Source: Mycobacterium gordonae (GTDB taxonomy: Bacteria > Actinomycetota > Actinomycetes > Mycobacteriales > Mycobacteriaceae). Taken from it: DNA of 64,000 nt. The translations under genes were made by a program, and so were the position numbers. Location of the stretch: positions 5,364,739 through 5,428,738 of the forward strand of contig NZ_CP070973.1 of assembly GCF_017086405.1 (NCBI RefSeq), in the 5' to 3' direction. The stretch's first letter is position 1; the number at the start of each line of letters is the position of its first letter. Below, piece after piece: positions 37,866 to 47,400 of the stretch. The notes beneath the pieces were generated by a model. It did not search any database and was not told where the DNA came from. It was given only the letters and a program-made list of their open reading frames with translations.

Positions 37866-39821
37866 ATGAGCGACACGCAGAGTTCGCGCGTCGGGTCGAT
37901 GTTCGGGCCGTACGAACTCAAGCGGTTGCTGGGCCGCGGTGGGATGGGCGAGGTCTACGAAGCCGAGCACACCGTCAAGGAGTGGACGGTGGCCGTCAAG
38001 GTCATGACCGCTGAGTTCAGCAAGGACCCGGTCTTCCGGGAGCGCATGAAGCGCGAGGCCCGCATCGCCGGGCGCCTACAGGAACCGCACGTGGTGCCGA
38101 TCCACGACTACGGCGAGATCGACGGCCAGATGTACCTCGAAATGCGTCTCATCGAGGGCACCGACCTGGACAGCGTGCTCAAACGTTACGGCCCGCTGAC
38201 CCCGCCGCGCGCGGTCGCGATCATCACCCAGATCGCCTCAGCCCTGGATGCCGCGCACTCCGCCGGGGTCATGCACCGCGACGTCAAACCCCCCAACATC
38301 CTGGTCACCCGCGACGACTTCGCCTACCTGGTCGACTTCGGCATCGCCAGCGCCACCACCGACGAGAAGCTCACCAAGATGGGCACCGCCGTCGGGACCT
38401 GGAAATACATGGCCCCGGAACGGTTTTCCAACGACGAGGTCACCTACCGCGCCGACATCTACTCGCTGGCCTGCGTGCTCTACGAATGCCTGACCGGCGG
38501 TCCGCCGTACCGCGCCGACAGCGCGGGGTCCCTGGTCACGGCGCATTTGATGAACCCGGTTCCGCAGGTCAGCACCGCACGCGCCGGCATCCCCAAGAGC
38601 TTCGACTCCGTCATCGCCCGCGGCATGGCCAAAAAGCCCGAGGACCGCTACGCCAGTGCGGGTGACCTGGCGCTGGCCGCCCACGAAGCTCTGAGCTCGC
38701 CCGACCAGGACCACGCGGAGAACATCCTGCGTCGCAGCCAGGAAGCCACGCTGCCCGGTCCGCCGACCGCGATGTCGCCACCCACCATGCCCGCCGGCGC
38801 GCTCGCTCCGCCGCAGCGCCCGGGACCGCCAAGTGCCCCGCCACCATCGTCGCGGCCGCCCGCCCCGCAGTACAGCGGTAGCTCCGGACCGTCGGGGCCC
38901 CCAGGTGCGGCACCAGGTCCGGCACAGCAGCAGCGGCCGTCCACGCCGTCCGGCCATCCCGCGTGGAACCCCGTCAGTGGACCGATTCCGGCCGCGGGCC
39001 CGCACCCGCAGAACAATCCTCCGTATCACCAGAGCGGCGGTTGGGGCGCCGGACCGCCGAGCACGCCGATGTCATCTGGCCCGATCCCGTCGGCGTGGAG
39101 CCAGGGCCACCCGCCCCAGCCGGCACCAGCCAAGCGCAATCTTTGGCCCATCATCGCCGCAACCGCCATCGTGGCGGTGCTCGTCGTCGCGGGGGTGATC
39201 ATCTGGCAAGTCGCCCAACCGGATCCGGCGCCCAAACTCAAACCCGTCGCCGAGGACCGGTTGAGTTCGCTGCTGCTGACGGCCTCAGAGGTCAACGCGG
39301 TGATGGGTTCATCGACGATGCAGCCCGGCAAGCCGATCACGACGGTGGACTCCTCACCGGTGACGATGTCGATCCCCGACTGCCAAGGTGCCGTGTACGG
39401 CAGTCAGGGTCCGGCGTATGCCGGTAGCGGCTACACCGGGATCAGCGGGTTGGTCTCGTCCGAGCCGGGTGACAGTTACGACCACTGGGTCAACCAGGCC
39501 GCCGTCACCTTTCCGACCGCAGACAAAGCAAAGTCTTTCCTGCAGAGCTCGCTGAACAGATGGAAGGGCTGCGCGGGCAAGACTGTCAGCGTCACCAACT
39601 CGGGCAAGACCTATCGATGGACCTTCTCCGAGGTCCGGGGGACCTCGCCGAAGATCACGGTGATCGACGCTCAGGAAGGCGCCAACGGCTGGGAGTGCCA
39701 GCGGGCGATGGAAGTGGCCAACAACGTGATCGTCGACGTCAACGCCTGCGGCTATCAGATCACCGACCAGGGCGGCCAGATCGCCGACAAGATCGTCGCC
39801 AAGGTCAACAAGGAGAAGTAG
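37866..39821 (+). CDS. pknH: Receptor Ser/Thr protein kinase PknH-like (kinase 2)
   Basis: This 651-residue kinase has a catalytic domain (10-275) nearly identical to kinase 1: GRGGMGEVYEAEH, VAVKVM, MHRDVKPPN, VDFGIAS, TAVGTWKYMAPE. A Pro-rich linker leads to a membrane helix at about 427-450 (IIAATAIVAVLVVAGVIIW). The ectodomain is the PknH_C type, with four conserved cysteines in PDCQGAVY, GCAGK, ECQRAM and NACGYQ. On the ectodomain this is the better PknH orthologue, although it is separated from embR by the duplicated block. A TGGAGG ribosome-binding site precedes ATG 37866. Confidence 0.93.
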   Translation: MSDTQSSRVGSMFGPYELKRLLGRGGMGEVYEAEHTVKEWTVAVKVMTAEFSKDPVFRERMKREARIAGRLQEPHVVPIHDYGEIDGQMYLEMRLIEGTDLDSVLKRYGPLTPPRAVAIITQIASALDAAHSAGVMHRDVKPPNILVTRDDFAYLVDFGIASATTDEKLTKMGTAVGTWKYMAPERFSNDEVTYRADIYSLACVLYECLTGGPPYRADSAGSLVTAHLMNPVPQVSTARAGIPKSFDSVIARGMAKKPEDRYASAGDLALAAHEALSSPDQDHAENILRRSQEATLPGPPTAMSPPTMPAGALAPPQRPGPPSAPPPSSRPPAPQYSGSSGPSGPPGAAPGPAQQQRPSTPSGHPAWNPVSGPIPAAGPHPQNNPPYHQSGGWGAGPPSTPMSSGPIPSAWSQGHPPQPAPAKRNLWPIIAATAIVAVLVVAGVIIWQVAQPDPAPKLKPVAEDRLSSLLLTASEVNAVMGSSTMQPGKPITTVDSSPVTMSIPDCQGAVYGSQGPAYAGSGYTGISGLVSSEPGDSYDHWVNQAAVTFPTADKAKSFLQSSLNRWKGCAGKTVSVTNSGKTYRWTFSEVRGTSPKITVIDAQEGANGWECQRAMEVANNVIVDVNACGYQITDQGGQIADKIVAKVNKEK

Positions 39822-39835
39822 CCGTCCGACCGGGC

Positions 39836-40396
39836 TTACCCGGACAGGTCGGGTCCCTCGGCGCGCAGGTCGTCGACTGCCGACATGGCGTCGCGCAGCT
39901 TGGCCAGCCACTCCTGCGTGTGCTCGCCGACCAGCTTGACCGACCAGGCCAGCGCGTCGGCGCGCGATCGTGCGATGCCCGCGTCGACCAACGTGTCGAG
40001 TACCTGACGTTCCGGTTGCTTGAGGCGTGTCATGACCGGCACGGCGATGTGGGTGAACAAGATCCGCTCGCCGTTCACCTCGACGCCCCAGGAGACCTTG
40101 CGACCGTAGCGGTCCTGCGCCTCTTCGGCGATGGCCATCCGCTCCGGCCGGGTCTCTTCGCGGAAGCGCGAGACCCGCCCCTCGGCACGAGCAGAGCTCT
40201 CGTCGGCGTCCGTTGGCAGCGTGCCGACGACGGTGATTTCCTCGCGATCGACGATGACCGTCGGGTCGCCGTCGAACCATGCTTCGGGAAGGCGGCCGGC
40301 GAACCACTCGGGCGCGCCGCTGGCATCGGGTTGCTCGGCCTGCTGCCAGCCGCCGGGGCGCCCGTGGCGGCGCCCGTGATGATGATGAAGTTTCAT
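39836..40396 (-). CDS. Hypothetical protein with probable C-terminal ribbon-helix-helix-like segment
   Basis: This 186-residue protein of unknown function has a His/Arg-rich N-terminus (MKLHHHHGRRHGRPGG), a middle part with acidic and aromatic residues, and a C-terminal stretch (ERQVLDTLVDAGIARSRADA) that resembles the helix-turn of ribbon-helix-helix regulators, followed by a helix (LVGEHTQEWLAKLRDAM). It occupies the position of Rv1265, but equivalence was not verified and the length differs. The upstream DNA has three TTACA repeats plus an inverted copy, which fits autoregulation. It converges with kinase 2, 14 bp apart. Confidence 0.6.
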   Translation of the reverse strand: MKLHHHHGRRHGRPGGWQQAEQPDASGAPEWFAGRLPEAWFDGDPTVIVDREEITVVGTLPTDADESSARAEGRVSRFREETRPERMAIAEEAQDRYGRKVSWGVEVNGERILFTHIAVPVMTRLKQPERQVLDTLVDAGIARSRADALAWSVKLVGEHTQEWLAKLRDAMSAVDDLRAEGPDLSG

Positions 40397-40745
40397 GATT
40401 ACATGATTACACCGTTACATTCGTATCGGTGTAAGTTTCGCTCCCGGCGAAACTTGCTCCCTGCGGCGAGCACTTGCTCCGGACTGCCGGAAACCGTTGC
40501 CATCGGTCACTGGCAGTTGTATTTTTAGGAGCGAAGCAGGCCCGGAAGTGACCGAATATCAAGCGCCGGAAGAAGGGTGAAAAACGGCCGCGTAAGACCC
40601 GCAGTAGTCGAGTCGACAACGCCCCCGCGAGTCACGCCGGGCCTGCCCATGCGTCCCGGGCCTTCCCGCCGAGTTGAGACGCCGCCCGCTTTGCCGGAGA
40701 ACGCAACAACTCCCCAAATGAGCGCCTAGAGCGCGCTCACGCTTG
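40397..40745. other. Intergenic region with patterned repeats near the hypothetical gene
   Basis: About 350 bp without a gene. The part next to the hypothetical gene (40399-40434) is rich in TTACA repeats. The remainder, up to the adenylyl cyclase stop at 40746, shows no coding or RNA feature that I could support. Confidence 0.5.
40399..40434. promoter_or_regulatory. Putative operator: phased TTACA repeats and inverted repeat
   Basis: TTACA starts at 40399, 40407 and 40415, exactly eight bases apart, and the inverted TGTAA lies at 40430-40434. Within this, TTACACCG (40407-40414) and CGGTGTAA (40427-40434) are a perfect 8-bp inverted repeat. It directly precedes the ATG at 40396 of the minus-strand gene. 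Confidence 0.55.
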
Positions 40746-41870
40746 TCAGGGGCGGCGGACCCGGAAGAGTTTGACTTCACTCTTGATGCCTTTGAGCCGT
40801 CGGGCGCCCGCGAAAGACCACTGGAACCCGGCATCCTCGCCGATGGCCTCGCAGACCGCATCGGTCGCCAGCACGGTGCCCGGGCGCGCGACCCCGGTGA
40901 CCCGACTGGCCGCGTTGACCGGACTGCCGAACCAGTCACCGGCCCGGCTCACCGCCATGCCCTTGGCGACACCGGCCCGCAGCCTGGGAAAGTCGTTGTC
41001 GTTGTCCACCGTGTCGACCAGCTTGAGGACCGTGTCCAGCAACGGAGCCGGCTCGGGGCAGACCAACATCACCGCGTCACCGATCGTCTTGATGAACCGC
41101 ACCGGCGGAACGGTCAGGTCGCGGGCCAGGTCGGCCAGTCGCCCCGCGAGCAGACTCAGCTCCTCGGCCGAGACCACCTCGCCCAACTTGGTGAACCCCA
41201 CGAGATCGGCGAAGGCGACCGCGACCGATCGGGCTCCCGGCAGTGGCTTGCCGGCCGCGCGCTCGGCGGCGTTGACGGCTTCGGTCTCCATCATGTGGCG
41301 CAACTGCAGGAACAGCATCTGGTGGATCATCGGGCCGAGTAACGGCGCGATCCGGCCGATCAGCACCTGGGATCCCTGCGCGATCTGCACTTCGGAGGCA
41401 CCCGGTCGGATGATCGCGGCCAGGGCGGTGAACCGCATGACTTCGGCCGCATGGGACAGGCCTTCGGCGAGCACGCGCACCACACCCACCACCTGATCGG
41501 GGTTGAGCCCCAGGTCGACGAAGCGCTGGGCGAACGCGGCCGCCTCGCCGTCGGCCCGCATGTGCACGACCGCGTCCGGATCGTCCACCCGGGCCAATCC
41601 GATGGCGCGCTGCACCCGCTGCAGCAGGTCCAGGTCGATGCCGTACGTCTCGCTGATCTCCCGCGCCGAAACGTAGGTGCCGTCGTCGCCGATGAGGCGG
41701 CGGGACGCCAGCAACAGCGGCGGATTGGTCGTCGCGATCTCCTCGGCGCTGATGCCCTGTTCGAGCAACCAGCGGACCAGGTCAGCGCGCTCAGCGCGCG
41801 CTTGGCCTGCGAGTCCGTCGAGCAGGTCGTCGAGATCCGGGGCGTCCGCGTGATCGGCCACGTCGTCCAC
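40746..41870 (-). CDS. Class III adenylyl cyclase, Rv1264 type (pH-sensing)
   Basis: This 374-residue soluble cyclase has an N-terminal regulatory domain (residues 1 to about 200) and a C-terminal catalytic CHD domain. The first metal Asp is in [14 protein letters not shown], the Lys and second metal Asp in [12 protein letters not shown], and the transition-state region in [12 protein letters not shown]. In M. tuberculosis Rv1264 the N-terminal domain inhibits catalysis at neutral pH and is relieved at acid pH. GTG 41870 was chosen; GTG 41861 is possible. M. tuberculosis has a longer C-terminus. The gene is divergent from the glycosylase with only about 30 bp between them. Confidence 0.93.
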   Translation of the reverse strand: MDDVADHADAPDLDDLLDGLAGQARAERADLVRWLLEQGISAEEIATTNPPLLLASRRLIGDDGTYVSAREISETYGIDLDLLQRVQRAIGLARVDDPDAVVHMRADGEAAAFAQRFVDLGLNPDQVVGVVRVLAEGLSHAAEVMRFTALAAIIRPGASEVQIAQGSQVLIGRIAPLLGPMIHQMLFLQLRHMMETEAVNAAERAAGKPLPGARSVAVAFADLVGFTKLGEVVSAEELSLLAGRLADLARDLTVPPVRFIKTIGDAVMLVCPEPAPLLDTVLKLVDTVDNDNDFPRLRAGVAKGMAVSRAGDWFGSPVNAASRVTGVARPGTVLATDAVCEAIGEDAGFQWSFAGARRLKGIKSEVKLFRVRRP

Positions 41871-41900
41871 GTTAGAGCCCGGGCTGCGCCATGATGTGAG

Positions 41901-42404
41901 GTGATGGCCGAACCGCTGCTCGACGGGCTCCCACCGGTGATCGACGGCCGGGCCCAGGTGTTGATCCTGGGCTCCTTCCCCAGTGTCCGCTCGCTTCTCG
42001 ACGGCCGGTACTACGCCAATCCGCGCAATGCCTTCTGGTCGATCGCCGCGGAACTGTTCGGGTTCGACTGTACTGCAACATATTCCGAACGGCTGGCGGC
42101 ACTGCAAGCGCAGCGGGTGGCGCTGTGGGATGTGTTGCGCAGCTGCCGCCGAGCCGGCAGCGCGGACGCCGCGATCGACCCGAAGACCCTGGTGGTCAAC
42201 GACTTCGACTGGTTGTTCGACACCTACCCGGGGATCGCCCGGGTGTACTTCAACGGCGCGGCGGCGGCCGGTCTGTTCGAACGGCTGAGCCGGCACCCGG
42301 CACCGGTGACGTCTCGCCGCCTGCCCTCGACCAGTCCGGCACATGCGATCCCGCGGGCGGCGAAACTGACCGCCTGGGCCGTGCTGACCGAGGCTGGCTC
42401 ATGA
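41901..42404 (+). CDS. DNA-deoxyinosine glycosylase-like (Mug/UDG superfamily)
   Basis: This roughly 167-residue protein matches the hypoxanthine-DNA glycosylase family of the UDG fold: [20 protein letters not shown] near residue 20, [14 protein letters not shown], and the C-terminal LPSTSPAHA motif. It would remove deaminated bases to start base excision repair. GTG 41901 and ATG 41904 are both possible starts, close behind GAGG. It overlaps the end of amiB2 by six bases. A second uracil glycosylase (udgB) is about 9 kb away. Confidence 0.82.
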   Translation: MMAEPLLDGLPPVIDGRAQVLILGSFPSVRSLLDGRYYANPRNAFWSIAAELFGFDCTATYSERLAALQAQRVALWDVLRSCRRAGSADAAIDPKTLVVNDFDWLFDTYPGIARVYFNGAAAAGLFERLSRHPAPVTSRRLPSTSPAHAIPRAAKLTAWAVLTEAGS

Positions 42405-43787
42405 CGCCGGCGGCCGCCGGTGTGCCCACGGCCGGGCGGCTTCGATCTGCGCGGACAACGACAGCAACGTCGCCTCGTCGTACGGACGGCCGACCAGTTG
42501 CACTGACATGGGCAGCCCGTCGTCATCGAAATCCCACGGCACCACGGCTGCGGGCTGGCCGGTCAGATTCCAGATCTGCTGATACGGGACGCGTTGAGCC
42601 ACAAGCAGTAACGTGGACACACCACCCCGCCGTTGGTAGGCGCCGATGCGGGACGGTCCGGCCGCGGTGCCCGGGGTGATGACCACGTCGACGTCGTCGA
42701 AGATCGATTGAATCCGGGTGCTCAAACCGGTTTCGGCGGTTCGCAACGCGGCCATCGTTCGATCGGAGAAGAACGAACCGAGACGGGCGATGGAGCGGGT
42801 GCGCCTTTCTAGTCGCTCCGGGTGGGCCATGGCGTCCGCGTCGTCGCTGATGCCCCGCAGAAACCGGGGCAGGTAGTTCGCATACAGCGAGGCCGGGTAT
42901 ACCGGGTCGCGCTCGATCACCTCATGTCCGAGATCGCGCAGCAACGCCCCGGCCTGCTCGACCGCGGTCACCTGTGCCTTGCCGACCCGCACGGGCATGG
43001 GGGTAGGTACCTTGGTGCTCAACGCAATTCGCAGCTGACCGGGCGGGCGTGCGGCAGCGGCGGCGAACTCGCCTTCGGGGCCGGGCACGGTATTCGTCGC
43101 GTCGAGAAGCAACGCCGCGTCGAGTACCGAACGTGTGATCGGCCCGTTGACGCTCAGACCCTGCCATGCGTCGTCGTGCGGTTCCAACGAGATCCGGTCA
43201 CGCTGTGGTTTCAGCCCGAACACCCCGCACCAGGTGGCCGGGATCCGGATCGAGCCGCCGCCGTCGGAGCCCAGGGCCAACGGCGCCAGGCCCGCCGCGA
43301 CCGCGGCAGCGCTGCCGCCACTACTGCCGCCGGGTGTGCGTCGGGGATTCCAGGGATTGCGGGTCACGCCGAAGGTCAGCGACTCGGTGAATGGCATGAT
43401 CATCAGCTCCGGCACCGAGGTCTTGCCGATGATCACCGCGCCCGCCGCGCGTAGCCGGCGCACCACCTCGGCGTCATCGGTGACGGCCGGTCCGTGTCCG
43501 CCGCTGCCGTACGTGGTCACCTCTCCGGCGACGTCGACATCGTCCTTGATCGCTATCGGCACACCCAGCAGTGGCCGCCGCTCGCCGGCGTCGAGCCGTT
43601 GCTGGGCGGTCTCGGCTTCCGCGCGCGCCCCGTCATAGCGCACCACCCGGTAGCAGCGCAGCTCGCTGTCGAGCTTCTCGATCCGTTCCAGATAGAGCTC
43701 GAGGAGCACCGGGGCGTCGATGACACCGTCGGCGAGCAGTCGCGCCAGTTCGGCCACACCGGCGAACGCGAGATCGCGAGGGTCCAC
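42399..43787 (-). CDS. amiB2: Amidase AmiB2
   Basis: This 462-residue amidase-signature enzyme is the same length as Rv1263. The Ser-cisSer-Lys triad is visible: Lys in VPIAIKDDVDVAGE, cis-Ser and nucleophile in PGGSSGGSAAAVAAG. It hydrolyses amides to acid and ammonia, with unknown natural substrate. The GTG at 43787 (protein beginning DPRDLAFAGVAELARL after Met) fits the family start. Confidence 0.94.
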   Translation of the reverse strand: MDPRDLAFAGVAELARLLADGVIDAPVLLELYLERIEKLDSELRCYRVVRYDGARAEAETAQQRLDAGERRPLLGVPIAIKDDVDVAGEVTTYGSGGHGPAVTDDAEVVRRLRAAGAVIIGKTSVPELMIMPFTESLTFGVTRNPWNPRRTPGGSSGGSAAAVAAGLAPLALGSDGGGSIRIPATWCGVFGLKPQRDRISLEPHDDAWQGLSVNGPITRSVLDAALLLDATNTVPGPEGEFAAAAARPPGQLRIALSTKVPTPMPVRVGKAQVTAVEQAGALLRDLGHEVIERDPVYPASLYANYLPRFLRGISDDADAMAHPERLERRTRSIARLGSFFSDRTMAALRTAETGLSTRIQSIFDDVDVVITPGTAAGPSRIGAYQRRGGVSTLLLVAQRVPYQQIWNLTGQPAAVVPWDFDDDGLPMSVQLVGRPYDEATLLSLSAQIEAARPWAHRRPPAS

Positions 43788-43944
43788 CGCCGCAGCGTAT
43801 CTCGCTGATGTCTGCCGGGGGCGCTCATGGCGGTGACGCGCGTCGGCAGCACGCGCCGAACGTGAACTGACGGCCAACAATCGGCCGAATTCTCGCCACG
43901 GTTGCACGTTCGGCGACCAAGCGCGAGCCAAGTACCGTGGCGAG

Positions 43945-44373
43945 ATGTCCTGCGTATTCTGCGCGATCGCAGCCGGCGAAGCCCCGGCCATCCGGATCCA
44001 CGAAGACGACAGCTATCTGGCGATCCTCGACATCCGGCCCTTCACCCGCGGCCACACTTTGGTGATTCCCAAGAACCACACCGTCGACCTCGACGACACC
44101 CCGCCGCAGACGCTGGCCGGCATGATCGCCCTCGGCCAGCGCGTCGCCCGGGCGGCCAAGTCGACCGACCTGGCCGACGCGACCAACATCGGCATCAACG
44201 ACGGCCGCGCCGCCTTTCAGACCGTTTTCCATATTCACCTGCACGTGCTGCCGCGGCGCGACGGCGACAAACTCTCGGTGGCCAAGGGCATGCTGGTGCG
44301 CCGGGATCCCGACCGCGAGGGCACAGCGCGGATCCTGCGTGACGCGCTGGCCCGCATCGACACGAGCGGTTAG
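43945..44373 (+). CDS. HIT-family hydrolase (Rv1262c type)
   Basis: This 142-residue histidine triad protein has a metal-binding CVFCAIAAGE start and the catalytic HIHLHVLPR. Such proteins hydrolyse nucleoside phosphoramidates or AMP-conjugates. It corresponds to Rv1262c (144 residues). The start ATG 43945 begins MSCVFC, the family start. The GGDEF/EAL gene follows by about 100 bp. Confidence 0.93.
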   Translation: MSCVFCAIAAGEAPAIRIHEDDSYLAILDIRPFTRGHTLVIPKNHTVDLDDTPPQTLAGMIALGQRVARAAKSTDLADATNIGINDGRAAFQTVFHIHLHVLPRRDGDKLSVAKGMLVRRDPDREGTARILRDALARIDTSG

Positions 44374-44473
44374 CCGCGACCGAGGCGTCAGACCCGCGCC
44401 GGCAGCGCCGGCAGCGGTTTATCCTGTTTGGGCGTGCGGTGAAGCTCCTAGGTCCTTCGCCTGCGGAGAATGC

Positions 44474-47400
44474 ATGTGCGAGCTGGAGCCACGAATGAAG
44501 CGCTGGGCGGGGATGCGGTGCCCGTTCACTGGACTGACCGTCCGGGTCACCGGTGCCGTCGTCGGCGGTTACAGCCTGGCTGCGGCGCTGGTCATCGCGT
44601 CCTCGGTCTGGGGTTGGCAAGGCCCCTACGCCACCCGTCCGGCCGTGCAAGTGGTGACCGTGCTCTGTCTGACGTTTTCTGCCACCTGCGCCTGCCGGGC
44701 GGCGCGGCACTCGCTCGGACGCCGCCGGTTCGGCTGGGCGGCGTTGGTGGTGGCACTGGCCGGTTGGGCCGCCGGGGAGATCATCTGGTCGGTGTACGAC
44801 GTGCGCTCCGAGTTCGAACACGCCAGTCACCCCGCCGACGCGGAGATTGTGCTGCTGCTGTATCCGCTCGGGGTCTTCGCCGCGATGCTGTTGCTGTCCA
44901 ATCCGCCCGGTGGTCACAACCTCTGGCGGCTGGTGCTGGACGGCGTCATCGTATCGATGTCGCTGTGGGTGGCCTCCTGGGTGTTCGTACTCGACAAGCT
45001 GCTGAAGACCGACAGCAGCTCCCGGCTGGTGACGGTGGCGCATGTCAGCGCCGACGTCGTCCTCATGACGAGCGCAATTCTGCTGTTGTCGAGAAATCGT
45101 CCCGGTAGGAGGCGCAGCGTCAACCTGTTCGCCAGTGGTGTAGCGACGATCATGCTCGCCGACATGCTGGTGCTGTTCCAGACCGGGATCGGCAGCTACC
45201 ACACCGGTGACCTGGTCGATGTGAGCCGGGTGGCCGGGCTGGGCCTGATGGCGCTGGCCGGTCTGGTCAGCGTCCAGGAGCCGACGGTAGTGAACATGAG
45301 TCCGGAAATCACGTCCCACACCCGGCTGTGGCTGCCCTACCTGCCGTTGTTGCTGGCCGCCGCCCTCGGGTTGGGGCACGCGGTGCGCTTCATGCGGCAC
45401 GGGCCGTTGGTGGTGGGGTTGGGCATTCTGGTCGCCGCGGTGCTGGCGCGCCAGTTCGTGGTGCTGGTCGAAAACCAGGGCCTGTTGACCGAAGTGGCCG
45501 AAGAGGCTTTCCGGGACAGTTTGACCGGCCTGGCCAACCGCGCCAACTTCCTGCACAAGTTGGAGCGGGCTCTCGCCCAGCGTCGGGAAGACTCCGAGCC
45601 GATCGCCGTCATGTGCCTCGACCTCGACAACTTCAAGTCGGTCAACGACGCACTCGGCCATCCGGCGGGTGACGAACTGCTGGTCCGGGTCGCCGGCCGG
45701 CTCAGCACCACACTGGGCGATCAGGGCACCGTCGCGCGGCTCGGTGGCGACGAATTCGCGGTACTCATCGAAGGTCCGGTCGAGGAATCGCACGCGGCAG
45801 CCGAGCGCGTTCTGGAATCGTTCAATGCCGCGATCGTCGTCGACGGTGTTCCGTTGGCGGTCCGGCCCAGCATCGGTTTCACGGTGGCCGCCCCAGATTC
45901 CAATCACACCGTCGATGAACTGCTGCGCCACTCCGACCTTGCCATGTATGCCGCCAAACGCGAAGGCGGGCAATGTATCCGCAGCTTCGTGCCGGATCTG
46001 CCGTTGCCCTATGCGCTGCCCGAACTCAACAACGAGTCGATGCTGGCCCTCAAGAGCAGCCTGGAGAACGGATTTGACGGCGCTCGTCTCTACCGAAGCG
46101 CCAGCACCGCCAACGCCTCCGTGCTGGCGCGTACGATCAAACCGCTTGCCGCCGTAGCTAAATCGCCGACGGACGAGATCCAGGACGTATCCCACAGCGT
46201 TCGGTGGCCCCCGATGGCCATACGGATCAGCCTCGGCGCGCTAACGATCGGCGTGCTGGTCTTCGCGTCGTCGTGCCTGCCCGATCCGCACGCCGACCAC
46301 ACCCCGTTCTTCGCCAACGTCTTTTACCCGGTGCTGAATTTCTTTGCGGCCGCACTGATCGGGTATCGGGCGTACCGTGTCAAGGCCGACCGGGCGGCGT
46401 GGATGCTGATCGCCACCGGGACGGCCGTGTCGGCCCTCGGCGACGTCGTGTACGCAAAGTGGGTTCCGAACGGTCAGTCGCCGTCGATTGCCGACGCGGC
46501 TTACCTGAGTTTCTATCCGTTCGTCTACCTAGGGTTGCTGCTGCTGATGCGGGCCCGCCTCAAGCGGGTACCCGTCCCCGTCCGGCTGGACTGCGTGGTG
46601 TGCGGGTTGGTGATGGCCTCAGTGGCTGCCGCTCTGACAGCCGGACCCATCCACACGGCCGCGACGAAGGCGCCGGCCACGGTGCTGGTGGGCCTGATCT
46701 ATCCGTGGCTCGACCTGGTCCTGTTGGCGCTGGCCGCCGGCATGCTGCCGATCCTGGGCTGGCGCCACGAATTCCGTTGGGGCCTGCTCGTTATCGGGTT
46801 CGTTCTGTTCGCGGCCGCCGACACCGCGTACCTGTTCGAGACTTCGGCCGGGTCGTACCGGGTCGGCACAATGCTGGACGCCTTCTGGCCGGCGTCGTAC
46901 CTACTGATCGCGGTCGCCGGCTGGACGGCGTGGTCGTCGGCGCCGCCGTCACCCAGACGCTCGCTGGGCTCCTACGTAGCTCCGGTTGCCAGCACCATCG
47001 TCGCGCTGGCGGTCACCGCCTCGAGCAACGAGTCGCGCGCCGCGTCGGTGCTGGCCGCGCTGAGCCTGATCGCCGTGGCGGCTCGATTCTCGGTGACCTT
47101 CCGGGAAGTGAGCATCATGGCCGAAAAGCACAAACAGGCCATGACCGATCAGCTGACCACACTGCCCAACCGGCGCTCCCTGGCAACCACACTGACTGCC
47201 GTACCACTCGCCCTGCCGCCGGCTGTCGGCCCCGCGTTGAGCACCAGGGGGCCGGCCCGCCGGGCGCTGCTGTTACTGCAATTGCACGAGTTCGACGAGA
47301 TCTCCGACACGGTGGGACACCGCTTCGGCGACGACCTGCTGTGTCAGATCGCCAATCGGCTGAGCCTGAACGTGCGTCGCGAAGACATGCTTGCCCGTGC

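Noticed and set aside
39830-39843. CCGGG-CTTA-CCCGG hairpin at the end of kinase 2
   Set aside because: The stem is five pairs and overlaps the coding end of the convergent gene. Not enough for a terminator call.
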